Positions 6,226 through 9,768 of a stretch of 9,768 bases of DNA are shown one piece after another (position 1 is the first letter of the stretch; each line of letters opens with the position of its first letter). The DNA is from an uncultured Clostridia bacterium (GTDB lineage: Bacteria > Bacillota > Clostridia > Oscillospirales > UBA644). Where the stretch lies: positions 1 to 9,768 of the forward strand of contig CAJGDF010000045.1 in assembly GCA_904502105.1 (NCBI GenBank). Direction: 5' to 3'. A model generated the notes under the pieces. That model was not told the origin of the DNA. It was given only the letters and a program-made list of their open reading frames with translations, and searched no databases. The position numbers were made by a program, and so were the translations under genes.

Positions 6226-7014
6226 TTATCCGAATGCTTCGATCGCGGAGATAAGCTTCAATTTTTCAATATCAACAAGCTCTCTTCCGTATGCATCTAT
6301 AAATCTTGAAGCGTATCTGTCGGTCTTGAGGTTAAACTCAAGCGTCCATATCGCCCAGTAAAGGTCGATGTGCCTGTCTGCAATGCCGCCGTTGCCGAGA
6401 TCAATAAATGCGCTGAAATTCCAATCCTTTAACATGATGTTCGGCAAACAGTAATCGCCGTGAATGAGCGTGTCGCATGAAAGCAGGTCGTTCCCGCGCT
6501 TTGCTATTTCATAAACTTCTTTTGCGGACATATTTCTGTATTCGCTGTAGCAGTATGTCGGATCAAACGTTCCCGCTTCATAATTTTCTTTTAACGTCTG
6601 CAAATACTCCGCAGTTCTGTTCTTTATAGGGCAATCGGTGGCTTTTGTTTCGTGTAATTTACGCAAAAGCTTCGCCAGCGTGTCGCAAAGCCTTTCGGGA
6701 TCGGACAGATATTCGCTGTCCGTGCAGTCTTCACCGTCTATCTTCTTCGTTAAAAGCCAGTCTTTATCTGTCTGAACATAAAAAATAACTTCTGCCGAGA
6801 GTCGCATACCGCTAAAAAAACGGGTCATCTCGGCTTCTTTTTTCAATGTTCCCCTCGGGGATGCTTTGAGGTAATATCCGTTGCCTTTATCTATAAAATA
6901 AACGCGCGCTTCGGGAGAACAGCTGCTGTCGTATACCGCAGCTCCGTCTAAATATTCTGCCGCTTCTTTCGGAAAAGCCGCAAGATCCGGCTTTTCGATC
7001 AATGTTCTTTTCAT
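6226..7014 (-). CDS. APH(3')-like aminoglycoside phosphotransferase family kinase
   Basis: The 262-residue protein has the protein-kinase-like APH fold and nearly the length of APH(3')-IIIa (264). Visible landmarks are the ATP-binding Lys50 in YYLKAS, Glu60 as its helix partner, the catalytic loop HGDYCLPN (185-192) with Asp187 as base and Asn192, and the metal-binding IDLG (204-207) followed by NGGIADRHIDLYW, which closely parallels the APH(3') pattern. This group phosphorylates the 3'-hydroxyl of kanamycin/neomycin-type drugs, but many chromosomal homologues in Firmicutes act on unknown substrates, so resistance is only a possibility. The ribosome site is weak (AAAGAAAA). The gene is convergent with the regulator gene, 25 bases apart with no terminator hairpin. 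No insertion sequence or repeat flanks it and base composition looks like its neighbours, so recent transfer is not indicated. Confidence 0.88.
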   Translation of the reverse strand: MKRTLIEKPDLAAFPKEAAEYLDGAAVYDSSCSPEARVYFIDKGNGYYLKASPRGTLKKEAEMTRFFSGMRLSAEVIFYVQTDKDWLLTKKIDGEDCTDSEYLSDPERLCDTLAKLLRKLHETKATDCPIKNRTAEYLQTLKENYEAGTFDPTYCYSEYRNMSAKEVYEIAKRGNDLLSCDTLIHGDYCLPNIMLKDWNFSAFIDLGNGGIADRHIDLYWAIWTLEFNLKTDRYASRFIDAYGRELVDIEKLKLISAIEAFG

Positions 7015-7032
7015 AATTATATTTTCTTTTTC

Positions 7033-7062
7033 TGTATATTTTTTAAGACCTCTGAACGTAAA
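7033..7062 (-). promoter_or_regulatory. Possible promoter of the APH-like gene
   Basis: On the minus strand TTTACG (7062-7057) and TATACA (7038-7033) are 18 bases apart, a moderate match to sigma-A boxes. The -35 box would lie in the loop of the hairpin at 7047-7074. The match is weak and unproven. Confidence 0.3.
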
Positions 7063-7074
7063 AGCTCAGAGGTC
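7047..7074 (-). terminator. Hairpin downstream of the small membrane protein gene
   Basis: A perfect 9-bp stem (7047-7055 with 7066-7074) has a ten-base loop and begins nine bases after the membrane protein's stop codon. On the minus strand it is followed by TTAAAAAATAT, which is not a proper T tract, so it may be a weak terminator, an mRNA-end stabiliser or part of the leader of the APH-like gene. Confidence 0.55.
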
Positions 7075-7083
7075 ATTGTAAGT

Positions 7084-7326
7084 TTATTTGAGGATGCCGA
7101 GGAAATTAAGTATGCAAAGAATGATACCTACAAGGCTGTAAAGTTCCATCACAGAACCGAGCAATGCGAAAATAATGCCGATGATGGGAATGCCTGCAAG
7201 AATACCGATAAGGAAACCGAGAACTGCACAGATAACAAGGAAAATAACGAGCTGAACGATCAGCGAAACGATATCTTTTTCCTTAACCTTGAATGTTGTC
7301 GGCCAAAGTTTCTTCAAAAAATCCAT
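7084..7326 (-). CDS. Small two-helix membrane protein of unknown function
   Basis: The 80-residue product opens with an amphipathic basic segment (MDFLKKLWPTTFKVKEKD, 1-18) and then has two long hydrophobic stretches, about 20-54 and 57-80. The first holds Gly- and Pro-containing turns (GFLIGILAGIPIIG) that could let it re-enter the membrane. It is probably an integral cytoplasmic-membrane protein. No catalytic or binding motif is visible and I do not recognise a named family. The gene is well supported: a strong AAGGAG ribosome site about eight bases before the ATG, a consensus promoter upstream and a hairpin after the stop. It stands as its own transcription unit, not obviously linked to its neighbours. 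A toxin of a type I system is possible from size alone, but the sequence is longer and no antisense RNA promoter was found. Confidence 0.85.
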   Translation of the reverse strand: MDFLKKLWPTTFKVKEKDIVSLIVQLVIFLVICAVLGFLIGILAGIPIIGIIFALLGSVMELYSLVGIILCILNFLGILK

Positions 7327-7393
7327 GATTATATCTCCTTTTTCTTTTTTTCATTATATTCGCGGAGTTTCAGATCCGCTTCTCTTTAATAAT

Positions 7394-7422
7394 ATTATAT
7401 CAGAAAAAAGTCGGTTTGTAAA
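7394..7422 (-). promoter_or_regulatory. Sigma-A promoter of the small membrane protein gene
   Basis: On the minus strand the -35 box TTTACA (7422-7417) and a perfect -10 box TATAAT (7399-7394) are 17 bases apart. The start would be near 7387, giving a leader of about 60 bases that contains a small 5-bp stem (7362-7366 with 7375-7379). The promoter begins 25 bases after the stop of the upstream large gene. Confidence 0.82.
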
Positions 7423-7446
7423 GAGATTTTTCGTTTTTTTGTCGAT

Positions 7447-9612
7447 TTAAAACGAAACAGTTATTTTTACGGGCTTTGCGTTCGATCTAAAAGCGAAATA
7501 TGTCGTCTCGCTTTCGGGATCGTATTCGAAAACAAGCTCCTCGGTCTGTTTGCCCTCGGTTGCGGTTATTTTCTTCGGAGCGCGCTTTGTCCAAACCCTG
7601 CACGCCGCAGTCATTTCGGAAGGACCTTCAGCAGTAAATCTGATCGAACGGCTCGAATGAATTATCTTTTTCGCCCTTGCCGAAAGTGCAATAAGCTCGG
7701 AACCCTGCGTTTTATCTATTTTCGATACGTCATACCAAAGTCCGATCTCTCCCGCTTTTATTTCAGGGTCTTTTACCGTTCGCAAGTGTGAATCAAACAT
7801 ATCGATAAACAGTCCGTCAAGCTTGAAACTGCCTTCGTTTCCTTCGTCAAGCACCGATGTGACGTAATATGCGCCTCTTCGAAGTGCGAATTTTGACGAG
7901 CTTTCCGCATGAACGAGATCTAAAACCGAATTTCTGTATTCATCGCAGAGTTCGGGTTCGGTAGCCAAAGCCTTCGGCTGTTTGCCGATAATTAAAACTT
8001 TTCCTTTTTCAACGTCATACCTGCCGCCGTTTGCCTCTTTCCCGATTCCGAGAACTTCAAACAGATGCTCCGCAGGCGAATCGTATTCGTTCTGACCATC
8101 GTTCCACCATTCACGAACCTTGTTGAACGGATCCGAGCCGTCTCCGACGTAAACAAGCGTGCCGCCGTTTTTTACCCAGCCCGCGATCGCCTGGTTTATA
8201 TCGGGCGAGGACGGCTTCATGTATTCGTACGATAAAACCAGAACGCTGTAACCGTCAAGATACGTTGCAAATCTTCTGATGTTATCTAACTGAACGGGAC
8301 GCACCGCAATTCCCGATTTCAACAGCGGAAGAGAAAGGCCGTAAAAAGATGTAAATTCAATGCTGTCATCTCCACCGTCTTCGGGGCATATCCGTTGAAA
8401 CATCGCAGAGTCCGCCATCAATAAGCCGACTTCGGGCGTTTTCGTTATCCATTCGCTGTCAGGTTGGTCTGCCATGTCCCGAAGCGTGTGCATAACGGTC
8501 AGAAGATTCGTTTTGTATTCGGGCGGTATTTTTACCATGAGTTCGTCGGGGATCGTGAAATCTTTTATGTCGTTGCCGTCTTCGATCCATTTTTTCTTTT
8601 GAACATCGATCTTTCTTGCCGTTTCTTCGTTTTCAATGTGTTTTCCCTGCATTACACGTCTCGGCCACGGGCAAACCTCGTAGCTTGAAACTTCCGGATG
8701 AAACAGCGATGCGACGACCGTTTTGTAATAATTCTCACGGTAATCCTGCCATGTGTGCCGCTGATCATCTTCTATCGGGTCCGCAAGAAACCACATTTTT
8801 CTTCCGGTGCCTCGAACAAGCTCCTGCATAACCCCGTATTCAAGAAACGCCGTCTCAAACGTACGCTCTTTTTTTACGCCTCGGTAGTAGTTCGGCGGTC
8901 TTGATGTTCCCGTCCATATCTGTGCAATGTAGCCGTCTATCGTCGGCAGATCGATAAGCGCCGATTCGGGAGAGATTATCTTCCATTGAGAATAGTTTAT
9001 CAGCGAATGGGTCGGAACGTAAAACCGAAGAAGACGTCCGTATTTTACCATTGCGTATTCCTTAAGCTCCGAGCATAAGCGGTCAAGCGTCCTCGTGTAA
9101 AGATACTGCTTTAACTTCGAGGCTCTGTACTGCGCGTCGCATGAGCTTTGCGGATCTTGCCATGGCTCTTTGTAATATATCTGCCATTCCCGTTTGAACG
9201 CTTCCGAATATCCCGCTTCGACCCAGAATTCAGGCTCTTCAAGGTGTATCGCTTCAACTCCCGCATCGACTGCGCCCTTGAGCTTTTCCGCAAGAAAATG
9301 CGCAAAGGAGTTTGACGGTACCATATACGGAATATTCCCGCCGTGTTTTATTTCGCTGTCCTTTTTTCGCTGACCTTCATCAGTGTGGTCAATTCCGTCG
9401 AATTTGCCGAAAAGGTAGTCATTGTAACTTCCCCATGAAACACCTGTCATAAGATGAATGACGTACCCTTTTTCTTTCCATTTTTTTACACGTTTTTTTA
9501 TGTCATTAACTCCGTAGACCATTACGAAATCGCACTGTACATCAAATTCAGAGCTGTACGCCGCCGATTCCTGTATACCGGTCCGCTCTTGGTTTCGGTC
9601 ATATTCCTTCAT
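7447..9612 (-). CDS. Putative TIM-barrel glycoside hydrolase-like protein with GATase-like domain
   Basis: This 721-residue protein has no signal peptide or membrane helix and should be cytosolic. The N-terminal half (about 25-350) looks like a (beta/alpha)8 barrel: repeated strand-helix units, a strand ending in acidic residues (AIHLEEPEFW, 121-130, with Glu125, Glu126 and Glu128 as candidate catalytic residues), then FYVPTHSL (197-204), IDGYIAQIW (225-233), MWFLADPIED (273-282) and YEVCPWPRR (311-319). The middle (about 393-500) resembles the GATase-like trimerisation domain of GH42-type enzymes (VLVLSYEYMKP, then WVKNGGTLVYVGDG). The C-terminal 150 residues are beta-rich. I do not recognise a named GH family, so the activity and sugar are unknown. 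Upstream by 21 bases lies an SGNH-type hydrolase on the same strand, suggesting joint breakdown of a substituted glycan. GGGGAG is about nine bases before the ATG. Confidence 0.8.
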   Translation of the reverse strand: MKEYDRNQERTGIQESAAYSSEFDVQCDFVMVYGVNDIKKRVKKWKEKGYVIHLMTGVSWGSYNDYLFGKFDGIDHTDEGQRKKDSEIKHGGNIPYMVPSNSFAHFLAEKLKGAVDAGVEAIHLEEPEFWVEAGYSEAFKREWQIYYKEPWQDPQSSCDAQYRASKLKQYLYTRTLDRLCSELKEYAMVKYGRLLRFYVPTHSLINYSQWKIISPESALIDLPTIDGYIAQIWTGTSRPPNYYRGVKKERTFETAFLEYGVMQELVRGTGRKMWFLADPIEDDQRHTWQDYRENYYKTVVASLFHPEVSSYEVCPWPRRVMQGKHIENEETARKIDVQKKKWIEDGNDIKDFTIPDELMVKIPPEYKTNLLTVMHTLRDMADQPDSEWITKTPEVGLLMADSAMFQRICPEDGGDDSIEFTSFYGLSLPLLKSGIAVRPVQLDNIRRFATYLDGYSVLVLSYEYMKPSSPDINQAIAGWVKNGGTLVYVGDGSDPFNKVREWWNDGQNEYDSPAEHLFEVLGIGKEANGGRYDVEKGKVLIIGKQPKALATEPELCDEYRNSVLDLVHAESSSKFALRRGAYYVTSVLDEGNEGSFKLDGLFIDMFDSHLRTVKDPEIKAGEIGLWYDVSKIDKTQGSELIALSARAKKIIHSSRSIRFTAEGPSEMTAACRVWTKRAPKKITATEGKQTEELVFEYDPESETTYFAFRSNAKPVKITVSF

Positions 9613-9633
9613 TCGAAACGTCTCCCCGATCGT

Positions 9634-9768
9634 TTAAAATTCAACGGTTTCAAGCCATCTGTCTGCCATCAGTCTGTGACCTGCCATCGTCGGATGAACA
9701 TTGTCCCATATAAGATATGACGGAGCTACTTTTTTTGCCCATTCGTCAAATATATCCTGAAACGGAAC
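9634..9768 (-). CDS. SGNH/GDSL-type hydrolase, C-terminal end (partial)
   Basis: The last 44 codons of a minus-strand gene that continues beyond the right edge. The segment WDNVHPTMAGHRLMADRWLE (residues 21-40 of the visible part) is the block V signature of SGNH-fold esterases, with Asp22 and His25 (DxxHP) as two members of the catalytic triad and the following helix that closes the fold. Enzymes of this fold deacetylate or de-esterify sugars, lipids or other substrates; the Ser nucleophile and oxyanion blocks lie outside the window, so neither substrate nor location can be judged. The TAA stop is 21 bases before the start of the glycoside hydrolase-like gene, consistent with an operon in which ester groups are removed from a glycan whose sugars are then processed. 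Confidence 0.88.
   Translation of the reverse strand, partial: VPFQDIFDEWAKKVAPSYLIWDNVHPTMAGHRLMADRWLETVEF

Noticed and set aside
7362..7379. Small stem in the leader of the membrane protein gene as a riboswitch
   Set aside because: A single 5-bp stem with an eight-base loop has no conserved aptamer features and is too short for a known riboswitch.
8464..8904. Several overlapping plus-strand open frames opposite the glycoside hydrolase-like gene
   Set aside because: They are antisense shadows of a 721-codon frame, with unrelated mutually overlapping products and no ribosome sites.

Overview
The window reads as chromosomal DNA from an anaerobic, gut-type Firmicute of the class Clostridia. 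This is inferred from the AGGAGG-type ribosome sites, an A+T-leaning sequence with strong sigma-A promoters, and the gene content: a flavodiiron protein, rubredoxin, an FtnA-type ferritin, a Crp/Fnr-family regulator paired with a Cys-rich ferredoxin, and a cytidylate kinase-like protein. No RNA gene, insertion sequence, CRISPR array or phage gene was seen. Genes are densely packed and no gap without a gene reaches 300 bases.

Layout. Positions 1-1053 (+) hold the 3' end of a protein whose C-terminus looks thioredoxin-like (tentatively the tail of a clostridial transglutaminase-type protein), followed by a cytidylate kinase-like gene. A 13-bp bidirectional terminator (1069-1102) separates these from a minus-strand block. 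That block reads leftward from a clear promoter at 4698-4726: a four-domain flavodiiron protein (4665-2875), ferritin (2853-2341), a 53-residue rubredoxin (2310-2149, too short for many gene finders) and a BFD-like [2Fe-2S] protein (2129-1920). A strong hairpin (1886-1912) follows, then a ZIP metal transporter (1856-1104). The first four genes have 19-30 base gaps and form a coherent operon: reduce O2 or NO, sequester the iron, and supply the electron carriers for both.

Upstream, a Cys-rich 4Fe-4S protein (5442-4744, -) and a Crp/Fnr-family regulator (5541-6200, +) are divergent. Their 98-base intergenic region holds back-to-back -10 boxes and a 14-base inverted repeat. The repeat is centred 29.5 bases upstream of the ferredoxin -10 box, the geometry of a class II activator site. 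It also lies between the inferred start of the regulator's own mRNA and its ribosome site. The simplest reading is that the regulator activates the ferredoxin gene and limits itself.

The right part holds an APH(3')-like kinase (7014-6226, -), a small two-helix membrane protein with its own consensus promoter (7326-7084, -), a 721-residue protein resembling a cytosolic TIM-barrel glycoside hydrolase with a GATase-like domain (9612-7447, -), and the C-terminal end of an SGNH/GDSL hydrolase (from 9634, -) running off the window edge. The last two are 21 bases apart and are probably one carbohydrate-processing operon.
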